Source: Bacteroidota bacterium (GTDB taxonomy: Bacteria > Bacteroidota > Bacteroidia > Chitinophagales > Chitinophagaceae). Taken from it: a DNA stretch of 33,561 bases. The stretch is from assembly GCA_029560415.1 (NCBI GenBank), contig JAKQKY010000268.1, forward strand, positions 1-33,561. The letters are read 5' to 3'. The notes under the pieces are model-generated. The model ran no database searches. It had not been told where the DNA came from and saw nothing but the letters and a program-made list of their open reading frames with translations. Within the stretch, counting starts at the first letter, position 1, and every line of letters begins with the position of its first letter. Shown here one piece after another: positions 9,138 to 16,874 of this stretch. The position numbers were made by a program, and so were the translations under genes.

Positions 9138-9803
9138 ATGAGAAAATTTGATGACAGTTACAGGCATAAGGGCCTGCGTAAGAAGTTGATGGATATATTG
9201 CGGGAAAAAGGTATAACAGATGAACAGGTGCTTGCAGCCATGAATAACATTCCCCGCCATTTTTTCCTGGATACTGCATTAGACAATATTGCATACGAAG
9301 ACCGTGCCTTCCCGATCGCCGAAGGCCAAACCATATCTCAGCCCTATACCGTTGCATACCAAACACAATTGCTCCAGGTAAAACCACAGGATAAGATCCT
9401 TGAAATTGGTACTGGCAGTATTTACCAGGCAACTGTGCTGGCTGAAATGGGAGCCAAGGTTTTTACCATAGAAAGGCAGAAGGCACTATTTGATAAAACG
9501 AAACAATATATTTTCCGTTCAAAATACCCGAACCTTAAATTTTTTTATGGCGATGGGTTTGAAGGATTACCAACTTATGCACCCTTTGACAAAGTGATCA
9601 TTACGGCCGCCGCTCCTTTTATACCGCCAAAGCTGATCGACCAGTTGAAGCCCGGCGGGAAAATGGTGATCCCGGTGGATGAAGGCGTACATCAACGAAT
9701 GTTGCGCATAACCAAATTGCCCGATGGAACAACGACTGAAGAAGCCTTCAATAACTTTTCTTTCGTGCCGATGCTGACCGGGAAAAATGGTTATACATCG
9801 TAG
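9138..9803 (+). CDS. pcm: Protein-L-isoaspartate O-methyltransferase
   Basis: The enzyme methylates isoaspartyl residues in damaged proteins, using S-adenosylmethionine, to start their repair. Family hallmarks are FLDTALDNIAYEDRAFPI (about 37-54), GQTISQPY (near 58-65), the SAM loop LEIGTGSIYQ (88-97), acidic motif II (FTIERQ), a DKVIITAAAP segment and LKPGGKMVIPV. The ATG at 9138 gives a 221-residue protein of normal family size. An upstream in-frame TTG at 9126 would add four residues but lies right beside the terminator T-run. One oddity is that the usual GTGSGYQ loop reads GTGSIYQ, with Ile at residue 95. The small membrane protein gene follows after 52 nt. Confidence 0.92.
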   Translation: MRKFDDSYRHKGLRKKLMDILREKGITDEQVLAAMNNIPRHFFLDTALDNIAYEDRAFPIAEGQTISQPYTVAYQTQLLQVKPQDKILEIGTGSIYQATVLAEMGAKVFTIERQKALFDKTKQYIFRSKYPNLKFFYGDGFEGLPTYAPFDKVIITAAAPFIPPKLIDQLKPGGKMVIPVDEGVHQRMLRITKLPDGTTTEEAFNNFSFVPMLTGKNGYTS

Positions 9804-9855
9804 TTGGAAATACAAAAGATTCTCTGTTTAAATGAATCAATAAATTACCAGGATC

Positions 9856-10158
9856 ATGCGTTTTTTTTCAAGGGTTGTATGCATCTGCAATATTTGTTTT
9901 ATCCTGGCAGTGATCCTGCGTTGGGTAGAATTATCGAAAAGAGCAAAAGGGAATTTTGATGGAGCCATTGGTTTCCAACCCCTGGAAGCAACCCTCGTAA
10001 TCCTTGGCTATGGTGCCATTTTTCTGAATGTGATCTATTTATTTTTTACTTTGTATTGGTTTTTTTCAGGGAAATTAAAACTAATACCACGATGGATTGT
10101 ATTGTTTAATGTATTGATCTTCCCTTTCCAGGTTTACTTTTTTTTCTTTTCCAGTTAA
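9856..10158 (+). CDS. Small membrane protein of unknown function
   Basis: This is a 100-residue hydrophobic protein with about three predicted membrane helices (roughly residues 5-24, 45-70 and 79-98), joined by a short polar segment around 25-40 (LSKRAKGNFDGAIG). I do not recognise a named family. It starts 52 nt after pcm and ends 9 nt before the queuosine-precursor transporter gene, so co-transcription with the latter is likely. Its coding quality and tight spacing support a real gene. Confidence 0.72.
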   Translation: MRFFSRVVCICNICFILAVILRWVELSKRAKGNFDGAIGFQPLEATLVILGYGAIFLNVIYLFFTLYWFFSGKLKLIPRWIVLFNVLIFPFQVYFFFFSS

Positions 10159-10167
10159 AACAGCTTT

Positions 10168-10950
10168 ATGGTACATACAATACTTAAAGACAAACCAACC
10201 CGGCTTTTCGTGATCATCACTGCTTTTTTTGTAGCCAATGCACTGATCGCAGAATGTATCGGAACCAAAATTTTCTCCCTGGAAAAATTATTCGGCGCAA
10301 CTCCATTGAATTTTTCACTTTTCGGGGAAAGTGGATTAGCGCTTAGCCTTACCTGTGGGGTTTTGTTGTGGCCGCTTGAATTTGTAATGACCGATATTGT
10401 AAATGAGTATTATGGCCCAAAGGCAGTGAGGCGCATCTCTTACATTGCGGTGGCCCTCATCCTGTATGCATTTGTTATGTTTTATATGGCCATGGGAGTT
10501 CCGGCAGCGGATTTCTGGTATGGGACGGGAGTGCAGGATGGAGTTCCCGATATGTCGAAAGCATTTAATTCAATTTTCGGACAAGGCATGTGGATCATAG
10601 CCGGCAGCCTTATAGCCTTCCTTGTAAGCCAGATCATAGATGTAACTGTTTTTCACAAAATAAAACGCTATACGGGAGAAAAGAAAGTATGGTTACGGGC
10701 AACTGGCTCAACACTAATCTCGCAACTGGTAGACAGTTTTATCGTGTTGTTCATAGCATTTAAGATCGGGAAAGACTGGAGCTTTCAAAAAGTGCTGGCC
10801 ATAGGCATGGTCAATTACGCATACAAATTTACGGTAGCGATCCTGCTCACTCCTTTGATCTATTTTATAGAACACCGCATCGACAAGTATGTAGGTAAAG
10901 AAACCGCAGCAAGTATGAAATTAACAGCCATGGGGAAGCAGGCTGATTAA
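10168..10950 (+). CDS. Queuosine precursor transporter, YhhQ (DUF165) family
   Basis: This 260-residue inner-membrane protein has about six hydrophobic segments and the family hallmarks. These are an early N-A-x-I-A-E-C-I-G-T-K-I segment (residues 24-35), FVMTDIVNEYYGPKAVRRI (about 72-90), a central ISQLVDS motif and a late NYAYKF segment. YhhQ-family transporters take up queuosine precursors such as preQ0 or preQ1 for tRNA modification. The loop between helices (FWYGTGVQDGVPDMSKAFN) is also typical. No other queuosine gene and no preQ1-riboswitch-like element is visible nearby. It follows the small membrane protein by 9 nt and ends before a 13-bp inverted repeat. Confidence 0.9.
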   Translation: MVHTILKDKPTRLFVIITAFFVANALIAECIGTKIFSLEKLFGATPLNFSLFGESGLALSLTCGVLLWPLEFVMTDIVNEYYGPKAVRRISYIAVALILYAFVMFYMAMGVPAADFWYGTGVQDGVPDMSKAFNSIFGQGMWIIAGSLIAFLVSQIIDVTVFHKIKRYTGEKKVWLRATGSTLISQLVDSFIVLFIAFKIGKDWSFQKVLAIGMVNYAYKFTVAILLTPLIYFIEHRIDKYVGKETAASMKLTAMGKQAD

Positions 10951-10984
10951 AAATTTCTTTCAAAGTTCAGCAACGAAATATAAA

Positions 10985-11021
10985 TAGTGTTAACCATCGA
11001 TCTGGTCAATGGTTAACACTA
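10985..11021. terminator. Perfect 13-bp inverted repeat, likely bidirectional terminator
   Basis: TAGTGTTAACCAT (10985-10997) and its exact complement (11009-11021) enclose an 11-nt loop. It lies between the transporter stop (10950) and the stop of the minus-strand 63-residue gene (11027). The T-runs on either side are weak, so a function other than termination is possible. Confidence 0.6.
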
Positions 11022-11026
11022 ATGTT

Positions 11027-11218
11027 TTACCACCTGGTAGAACTTCCCAGGGATTTATGTTTTTTTTGCAATCTCCATAGATCAACAACTGTAAATGTTG
11101 AAGATTTTTCTTTTTTTAATAGAAGATCACTGGCAATGGTTTCTTTTGTTTCTTTCAACAGTTCATCAATTCCTTTTTTATCTACAGGAGTAAAGATGGA
11201 GGTGTAATTCGTTTTCAT
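11027..11218 (-). CDS. Small protein of unknown function (63 residues)
   Basis: This is a short hydrophilic protein starting MKTNYTSIFTPVDKKGIDELL and ending in a basic tail (LWRLQKKHKSLGSSTRW). No signal peptide or membrane segment is seen. Small proteins with a similar DLW.(I/L)Q..(K/R) tail seem familiar from other Bacteroidota, but I cannot name a family. Support for a real gene comes from context: a well-spaced promoter about 115 nt upstream, a hairpin just after the stop, and no overlap with a better gene. The function is unknown. Confidence 0.55.
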   Translation of the reverse strand: MKTNYTSIFTPVDKKGIDELLKETKETIASDLLLKKEKSSTFTVVDLWRLQKKHKSLGSSTRW

Positions 11219-11595
11219 ATAATTTCTTTATTTTTAACTAATATCTCTAAATCTCGTCGAATCTACGACTGGCAAGGGATGTACGGCAAACAGGCAGTTT
11301 ATAAACCAATATCTAACGCGGTAGAACTGAATTGCGGCGCAAAGCTACAACTTAATAAGTTAAGAACAACTATGAAATAAGGATATCGGGCTATAAAAGA
11401 GTATGAGTGGTTTTATGTAATGTTCATTTCGTTGATAATCTGTTTGGAACGATTTCTGTTGTATAATATTTAACATTTTTATATGGTGGCTATCCCGGGG
11501 TTACAACATGAATAAATTTTAAATAGGAAACCAGCGTTTAATCAACATCGTTACTATTGTAGCAATTACTTTAATGATTAATTATTTGTTTCAGG
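11219..11595. other. Intergenic region of 377 nt with a minus-strand promoter and palindrome
   Basis: No convincing coding sequence is visible. The region holds a minus-strand promoter with a palindrome in its spacer (11340-11370), an expected leader of about 115 nt for the 63-residue gene, and presumably the promoter for the barrel gene at 11596. A weak TTTG at 11443-11446 and TATAAT at 11462-11467 are the best plus-strand candidates I see, but their spacing (15 nt) is poor. Confidence 0.5.
11340..11370 (-). promoter_or_regulatory. Promoter for the 63-residue gene, with operator-like palindrome
   Basis: On the minus strand, GTTG (11370-11367), a 19-nt spacer and TAGCTTTG (11347-11340) fit the Bacteroidota promoter, with an exact -7 match and one mismatch at -33. 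The spacer contains AACTTAATAAGTT (11349-11361), a 6+6 inverted repeat around one base, positioned like a repressor operator. Confidence 0.5.
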
Positions 11596-13422
11596 ATGGG
11601 TATGAAACCTGTATTTTTTTTATTGCTGATTTTGCATGGAATCACCGGGCTGGCTCAACAGGATGACCAGGGCAATGATACTTTTTTCCTTGCACGGAAG
11701 AAAGGGTTGCTGGGTAAACTCGGGCGTGGCATTGCCACTTACTCACCCGAAGGAGAGCCGGTGAAATTGACAGACCCTTTTAAGAAATACAATGGAAAGT
11801 TTATCCGTTTTATTGAGGTGGTACCAGTTGGCTTTAACCAGAACCTGAACGATACGGCAGAAATACATCGCAACTTTGCCATTCGTATTGCTCAAAAATT
11901 ACACCGTAATTCAAGGGATGAAGTGATCCGGAAAAATCTTTTCTTTCACGAAGGAGAGGTATTTCTTCCTTTGCTGGTTTCCGATAATGAACGTTTTCTA
12001 CGTGAACTTCCCTATATACAGGATGCAGTGATCGTACCATATCAATCGGTCATGTCACAGGACTCCGTAGATGTGATCATCCTGACCAGGGATATCTTCT
12101 CCATAGGCGGGAGCATTAATATCCGGAGTATACAGGAGATCAGGTCAGAACTCAAGGAAGAGAATGTAGGCGGAACAGGAAATTACATCGCCATGAGCAG
12201 CCTGTTGGAAAAAGGAAGAACACCAGTTTTAGCTTTTGGCGCCGAATTCACCTTAAGAAATATCCGGAAAAAATTCCTGAACTGGACAGCCGGTTTCAAT
12301 TCATTTAAACCTGCGATTATCAATGGACGTTATGAAGAAAGCAGTATATACAGTCTGCTGGAGAAACCAATGGTAAGCAGGTATACCGAATGGACAGGTG
12401 CGCTTTCACTGGCATATAACAGAACAAGAAACGCCTATTCGGAACAGAAAATTTATGACGAAAAAGACCGGTATCGTTACCTGGATCTTGATGTGTGGGG
12501 TGGATATAACATCGGATTCAGCCGAAAGCGACTAACGGATTCGGAGAAACGATTAAGACATTTTGTTGCATCCCGGGTTTTTTACAAACATTTCGACCAG
12601 GTGCCAAAGGTCTTTGCCGACAGTTTTGATTATAATTACACCAACCTGAATGGCATTTTGTTTTCTTACACATTGTATAAACAGAATTTTTACCGTACAA
12701 ATTTCATTTATGGATTTGGACGAAACGAGGATGTGCCGGTAGGAATAAATGCAAGTTTTACTACCGGCTGGACGAACAGGCAAGGCCGCAGACGCGGGTA
12801 TTATGCAACTGATTTCCAGGGCAGCCGTTTTTCTAAAAGAGGGATATTCAGTTCCTATACTTTCCGCCTGGGCGCATATGCAGGCGTTAGTGACATTGAA
12901 GACATCAATATGTTGATGGCTGTGGACCATTTTACCAAACTCAGGAAAATAAATCCCCAATGGCTCAACCGCAATTTTTTTTCAATCTCACATGCAAGGA
13001 ATTTTAAACACAATTTAAATGAACCCTTATACCTGGTGAGTGATTTTGGGCTTCCGGAATTTAGCACCGATTCTACCAGTATCATCAGGGCCGATGCCAG
13101 GACCACCGTGAAACTGGAAACCGTTTTTTTTAACCTTCGAAAATTTTTCGGATTCCGGTTTGCGCCTTTTGCATTCTCAGCCATATCCTTTTTAAGGCCT
13201 ATGGGCGAATCTTTTAATAAAACCAATGGATATAGTGCTGTTGGTGGCGGCATACGTACCAGGAATGAAAACCTGATCTTCGGCACCATTGAACTCCGCG
13301 GGATATATTTCCCAAGAATATCTGGCGATATGAATCACTGGCGCATTGAGATCAATACAAAATTGAGGTTCAAATACAACAGTTCCTTCATCAAGAAACC
13401 CGATTTTATTGTAACCAATTAA
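11596..13422 (+). CDS. Outer-membrane beta-barrel protein, BamA/TamA-like with POTRA-like domain
   Basis: This 608-residue protein has a signal peptide (about 1-20, MGMKPVFFLLLILHGITGLA). A periplasmic region around 60-170 contains a POTRA-like segment (KNLFFHEGEVFLPLLVSDNERFL, ending PYIQDAVIVP). A long series of alternating aromatic and polar strands from about 190 to the end fits an Omp85-type outer-membrane barrel. The repeated form R.Y..TDF.GSRFS.RG and the late G.G.R.RNENLIFGTIELRG strand support this. It is shorter than BamA (five POTRA domains), so it is more likely an accessory barrel than the essential BamA. A second in-frame ATG lies two codons in. The DUF4268 gene follows after only 4 nt, implying co-transcription. 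Confidence 0.78.
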   Translation: MGMKPVFFLLLILHGITGLAQQDDQGNDTFFLARKKGLLGKLGRGIATYSPEGEPVKLTDPFKKYNGKFIRFIEVVPVGFNQNLNDTAEIHRNFAIRIAQKLHRNSRDEVIRKNLFFHEGEVFLPLLVSDNERFLRELPYIQDAVIVPYQSVMSQDSVDVIILTRDIFSIGGSINIRSIQEIRSELKEENVGGTGNYIAMSSLLEKGRTPVLAFGAEFTLRNIRKKFLNWTAGFNSFKPAIINGRYEESSIYSLLEKPMVSRYTEWTGALSLAYNRTRNAYSEQKIYDEKDRYRYLDLDVWGGYNIGFSRKRLTDSEKRLRHFVASRVFYKHFDQVPKVFADSFDYNYTNLNGILFSYTLYKQNFYRTNFIYGFGRNEDVPVGINASFTTGWTNRQGRRRGYYATDFQGSRFSKRGIFSSYTFRLGAYAGVSDIEDINMLMAVDHFTKLRKINPQWLNRNFFSISHARNFKHNLNEPLYLVSDFGLPEFSTDSTSIIRADARTTVKLETVFFNLRKFFGFRFAPFAFSAISFLRPMGESFNKTNGYSAVGGGIRTRNENLIFGTIELRGIYFPRISGDMNHWRIEINTKLRFKYNSSFIKKPDFIVTN

Positions 13423-13426
13423 GTTT

Positions 13427-13888
13427 ATGTACAGCATTAAAGAAGCTTCTGCTATCAGGCAGCAATTCTGGACGAAGTTCGGGCAGTACATGTCACCGCT
13501 ATTATCTGCAACCGGCCAAAAAGTGAATTGGATCAATTATAAGACAGGAGTGAAATGGATTCGTTTTAAAATGGACGCTACCGGAACAGAGGCGATCATT
13601 TCTATCGAGGTATCAGCCAATACATCGGAATTATTACAACATTATTTCACACACATGAAGAGCTTTCGTGCCGCACTGGAAGAGGAATTGGGAGAATCCT
13701 GGCATTGGAATGAACAGGCTTTCAATGATGCAGGCAAATCCGTTGGTAAAATATTTACCAGTTTGCCCGCTGTTAACGTGCTAAAGGAAAGTGATTGGCC
13801 GCAGATCATTTCATTTTTGAAGCCCCGGATTTTATCACTCGACCGGTTTTGGAGCGTTCATAAAGATATTTTTGAAATGATGGTCTGA
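13427..13888 (+). CDS. DUF4268 domain-containing protein
   Basis: This 153-residue protein has no signal peptide and is likely cytoplasmic. The opening (ASAIRQQFWTKFGQYMSPLL, about 7-26) and the NWINYKTGVKWIRFKMD segment (34-50) match the DUF4268 family as I know it, in which short stand-alone forms are common in Bacteroidota. Its function is unknown, although longer DUF4268 proteins are sometimes linked with nuclease-like domains. It begins 4 nt after the outer-membrane barrel gene and is probably translated from the same message. Confidence 0.8.
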   Translation: MYSIKEASAIRQQFWTKFGQYMSPLLSATGQKVNWINYKTGVKWIRFKMDATGTEAIISIEVSANTSELLQHYFTHMKSFRAALEEELGESWHWNEQAFNDAGKSVGKIFTSLPAVNVLKESDWPQIISFLKPRILSLDRFWSVHKDIFEMMV

Positions 13889-13933
13889 TAGGTTGATATT
13901 TTTGAAATACCTTTCTGTAACCTTTACACAGGG

Positions 13934-13964
13934 TTTGTGTTATAAGCTTAAGTATTTACATTTA
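13934..13964 (+). promoter_or_regulatory. Promoter for the dienelactone hydrolase gene
   Basis: TTTG (13934-13937), a 19-nt spacer and TACATTTA (13957-13964) fit the Bacteroidota consensus with one mismatch. It lies 14 nt before the ATG at 13979, giving a very short leader. Confidence 0.5.
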
Positions 13965-13978
13965 TCAAAAATCTACAA

Positions 13979-14821
13979 ATGAAAAATTCAATTTATCTTA
14001 AAGCATTGGTTGCCGGCATTGTCATTACCATAGGAGCCTGCAACAATTCATCTGAAAACAAATCAGCATCAACAGAAAATGAGATGAAAATGCCCCTCAT
14101 CAAAGAAGAAGCCGTAAGCTACCAGTCAGATACGGTGAACATGAATGGGTTCGTAGCTTATGACGAATCTTCAGATAAAAAAAGGCCGGTTGTATTGATC
14201 GTGCACGAATGGTGGGGATTGAATGACTATGCAAAAACCAGGGCCAGGCAATTGGCAAAATTAGGATACCTGGCCATGGCGATCGATATGTATGGCAATG
14301 GAGCAACCGCCGATAATCCTGAGCTGGCTGGTAAACTGGCTGGTCCTTTTTACAGTGATCCCCAAATGGCACGAAATCGTTTCGATGCAGCCCTTGCAAA
14401 AATTAAAACATTTGCGGTGGCAGATACGAACCAGGTAGCCGCAATCGGGTATTGTTTCGGTGGTGCCCAGGTCATAAACATGGCGAAGCTTGGAGAAAAT
14501 TTGAAAGGCGTGGTAAGCTTTCATGGTAATTTAGTTGGGGTTCCGGTAAATAAAGAATTATTGAAAGCGCCGATCCTGGTATGTCATGGCGAAGATGACC
14601 AGTTTGTAAAAGCAGATGAAGTAGCCCTGTTCAAAAAACAAATGGATTCAGTTGGAGCTAAATATACCTTTCATTCTTATCCAGGCGCAACCCATGCTTT
14701 CAGCAATCCAAATGCTACCAAAATGGGCGAACAATTTAAGATTCCCATTGCATACAATGCCGCAGCAGACAGCACATCATGGAATGACATGAAAGCATTT
14801 TTCGGAACGATTTTTAAGTGA
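13979..14821 (+). CDS. Dienelactone hydrolase family lipoprotein
   Basis: This 280-residue alpha/beta hydrolase probably acts in the periplasm or on a membrane surface. The N-terminus is a lipoprotein signal with a lipobox-like IGAC, giving Cys21 as the lipidated residue. The catalytic triad of the dienelactone hydrolase family is visible: nucleophile Cys159 in GYCFGG, Asp206 or Asp207 in HGEDDQFV, and His239 in YPGATHAF. The early VHEWWGLNDYAKTRARQLA stretch is also typical. Secreted members in Bacteroidota have no known natural substrate; ester or lactone hydrolysis is inferred. It has its own promoter and a terminator, so it is likely monocistronic. Confidence 0.9.
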   Translation: MKNSIYLKALVAGIVITIGACNNSSENKSASTENEMKMPLIKEEAVSYQSDTVNMNGFVAYDESSDKKRPVVLIVHEWWGLNDYAKTRARQLAKLGYLAMAIDMYGNGATADNPELAGKLAGPFYSDPQMARNRFDAALAKIKTFAVADTNQVAAIGYCFGGAQVINMAKLGENLKGVVSFHGNLVGVPVNKELLKAPILVCHGEDDQFVKADEVALFKKQMDSVGAKYTFHSYPGATHAFSNPNATKMGEQFKIPIAYNAAADSTSWNDMKAFFGTIFK

Positions 14822-14844
14822 TCTCTTATCAATGAGTAAATATA

Positions 14845-14870
14845 AAGGCCGTATTTCTGATACGGCTTTT
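14845..14870 (+). terminator. Terminator after the dienelactone hydrolase gene
   Basis: A 7-bp stem (GCCGTAT, 5-nt loop, ATACGGC at 14848-14866) is flanked by an A-rich 5' side and followed by TTTT. Confidence 0.75.
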
Positions 14871-14970
14871 GTATTGATAAATCCATGTAAAAATTCAATG
14901 GTATTGAGCATTGCTACCGTTTGTTTCTGTATTTTTAATGAACACCGCTTTTCACCTAAATATTCATCGC

Positions 14971-16215
14971 ATGCGTTTTCTATTCCTGTTGTTGTTTTCC
15001 CCCTTGTTTGTACAGGCCCAGACGGTTGTTACCCAGATCAGCCGTGCCGAAACAGACCTGGCTTTGCTCGGCAAAAAGCAAGACAGCCTGTTGAAGAAGA
15101 TCGAAGACCTTAAGTTTCAGAAAATTCATGAAGATCTTGACAAGCTGGGTTTACCAAAGGTAAACCCGGGAGAAGAAGTTATTTATCACCTGGCCTTTGC
15201 CTTGGTTTATGCTGAAGCGTTTGAACAGGCCAAATGGGTAGCTCACATCGTTTTGCCCGACGTGGTGAATGGAAATGAGGGGAGAACGAATGACTTCAGG
15301 CCCGATGAAAAGATCAAAACCGGATCTGCTGTAGAAACAGATTATTTTTTACGCATACCCATCACCGATAGTACGTTTAAATATGATGGCTTTGGTTACG
15401 ATAGGGGTCACCTGGCTCCTTCTGCTGATTTCAGGTATTCGAAGAAAGCTTTGTCAGAAAGTTACCTGTATTCAAATATGTCACCACAGGTTGCGAAACT
15501 TAATCGGGGCCGCTGGGCCGAACTGGAAGATGTGATCCGCCAGTATGTAGTGAGGAACAAAACCCAGGTGTATATAGTAAGCGGGCCGGTATTGCGCCCC
15601 GGTTTACCAAAGATCGAACGGGGTACAAATAAAGTGAGTATACCTGAATTTTATTTTAAAGTGGCCCTGGATGAAACAAATCAACGTGCAATCGGGTTTA
15701 TCATGCCAAACAAAGATTGTGAATACCCGGTGATGTCCTATGCTTGTAGCATCGATAGCATTGAATCAGTAACAGGCATTGATTTTTTTGCCAGTCTTCC
15801 CGATGATAAAGAAGGAACATTAGAAAGTAAATACGATGTAAACAAATGGGTAGGGGAGCGGGAGTTGGGTGATGTTCAACCGATGAGGGCCGATAGCCTT
15901 CCCAAGAATACGTTTAACACTGTACAAGCCCGTTATCATATTGGGAAGAATGAAAACGTTCGTATATGCGGAACCGTTGTTAGTACCAAACTTTCATCAA
16001 AAGGGAATATTTTTCTGAACCTTGACAAGAAATTTCCTAACCAGATTTTCAGCATTTCTATTTTCAAGGATTATGTATCCAATTTCAGTTATGCTCCTGA
16101 TACATTCCTGGCAGGTAAAACGATTTGTGTAACCGGCAAGGTTACCGATTTCAATGGTACGGCAACCGTGAACATTACGAACGAAAAAGCAATTGAAATA
16201 CTTGACGAGGATTAA
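14971..16215 (+). CDS. Secreted DNA/RNA non-specific endonuclease (NUC1 family) with C-terminal OB-fold-like domain
   Basis: With the ATG at 14971 the protein has 414 residues and a compact signal peptide (MRFLFLLLFSPLFVQAQ). Upstream in-frame TTG (14911) and ATG (14938) starts would bury that signal. The nuclease core contains DRGHLAPSAD with catalytic His147, then SNMSPQ, and metal-binding Asn178 with Glu186 in NRGRWAELE. The His/Asn/Glu arrangement matches the Serratia nuclease family, including the 8-residue Asn-Glu gap. It would cleave DNA and RNA without sequence preference, outside the cytoplasm. After about residue 315 a separate domain (VRICGTVVS to the end, with ICVTGKVTDFNG) looks like an OB-fold. 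The N-terminal 20-60 region is helical and charged. The gene converges on the 16232 gene with a 16-nt gap. Confidence 0.88.
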   Translation: MRFLFLLLFSPLFVQAQTVVTQISRAETDLALLGKKQDSLLKKIEDLKFQKIHEDLDKLGLPKVNPGEEVIYHLAFALVYAEAFEQAKWVAHIVLPDVVNGNEGRTNDFRPDEKIKTGSAVETDYFLRIPITDSTFKYDGFGYDRGHLAPSADFRYSKKALSESYLYSNMSPQVAKLNRGRWAELEDVIRQYVVRNKTQVYIVSGPVLRPGLPKIERGTNKVSIPEFYFKVALDETNQRAIGFIMPNKDCEYPVMSYACSIDSIESVTGIDFFASLPDDKEGTLESKYDVNKWVGERELGDVQPMRADSLPKNTFNTVQARYHIGKNENVRICGTVVSTKLSSKGNIFLNLDKKFPNQIFSISIFKDYVSNFSYAPDTFLAGKTICVTGKVTDFNGTATVNITNEKAIEILDED

Positions 16216-16231
16216 TAAATTTTGGTAAAGA

Positions 16232-16654
16232 TCAATAGAACTTTTTTTCAAACATCACCCTGGATGGGAGTTCACTTTTGATCAACATCATATCTTCTGT
16301 AACGCTGGCGCTGCCTTTGTCTTTCATTCTTGCAGCAACTATTTTTAATTTCCGGATAAAGCTGGCTTTTTGTTTCTTTTTCATTTCAGACAGGGTGAAT
16401 GCCAGGTAATACTCTCCCTCTTTACCCATTGGACCAATGTGAAAAGCCTTGATCTTTTTGATTTTATTTTCTTTTTTGAATGTCCTGGTAAACTGCAGCA
16501 ATGGAGCTTCATCGGGTACCCCGCAACATTCACTTTGGAACTGTAAAACCACTGGGTAAGTAATACTATCTTTATTACTTTGTGAAAACGAAGCAGAGGT
16601 TGCCATTATAAAAACAAAACACATGGTAAGTCTGCAGATACTTGAAATTTTCAT
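16232..16654 (-). CDS. Small secreted protein of unknown function
   Basis: This is a 140-residue protein with a signal peptide (about 1-25, cleavage near SFSQ). A conserved-looking segment with two adjacent Cys residues, LQFQSECCGVPDEAPL (about 37-52), is followed by a very Lys-rich body (KKENKIKKIKAF, KKKQKASFIRKLK). I do not recognise a named family, though similar CCGVP proteins appear in Bacteroidota as hypothetical proteins. A periplasmic location is inferred. It converges with the nuclease gene and has no clear terminator between. Confidence 0.72.
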   Translation of the reverse strand: MKISSICRLTMCFVFIMATSASFSQSNKDSITYPVVLQFQSECCGVPDEAPLLQFTRTFKKENKIKKIKAFHIGPMGKEGEYYLAFTLSEMKKKQKASFIRKLKIVAARMKDKGSASVTEDMMLIKSELPSRVMFEKKFY

Positions 16655-16827
16655 ACTATTTTAAAATGGTTGTGGAATGGAAAGTACCGATATTTCAGAG
16701 GAGGTCAGTGTTGAAATAGTTAAAGTTTGCCCCTTTAGCAATAATCACGTATGTCTTGCATACTCTTTGTTTATAGTAAAGAGCAAACAATAATTACTGG
16801 CATCTGTTTAAAATAACGGAGTTCAGA

Positions 16828-16841
16828 TTGACAAATGTCAA
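16828..16841. promoter_or_regulatory. Palindrome TTGACAAATGTCAA, possible operator
   Basis: This is a 6+6 inverted repeat around two bases, located 34 nt upstream of the -33 element of the 16944 promoter. Together with the larger palindrome at 16885-16900 it suggests a regulator-binding region. Confidence 0.35.
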
Positions 16842-16874
16842 AAAATAGGTAAAATTCCAAAAAAGTGTCATGCG

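Noticed and set aside
9804..10168. preQ1 riboswitch before the queuosine-precursor transporter
   Set aside because: The 52-nt and 9-nt gaps upstream are too short or lack the expected stem, loop and A-rich tail.
12855..13289. 144-residue minus-strand reading frame
   Set aside because: It is antisense to the outer-membrane barrel gene and has no recognisable domain.
16763..16783. Inverted repeat CTCTTT...AAAGAG as a terminator
   Set aside because: The stem is only 6 bp with a 9-nt loop and no T-run, and lies in an upstream region, so chance is likely.
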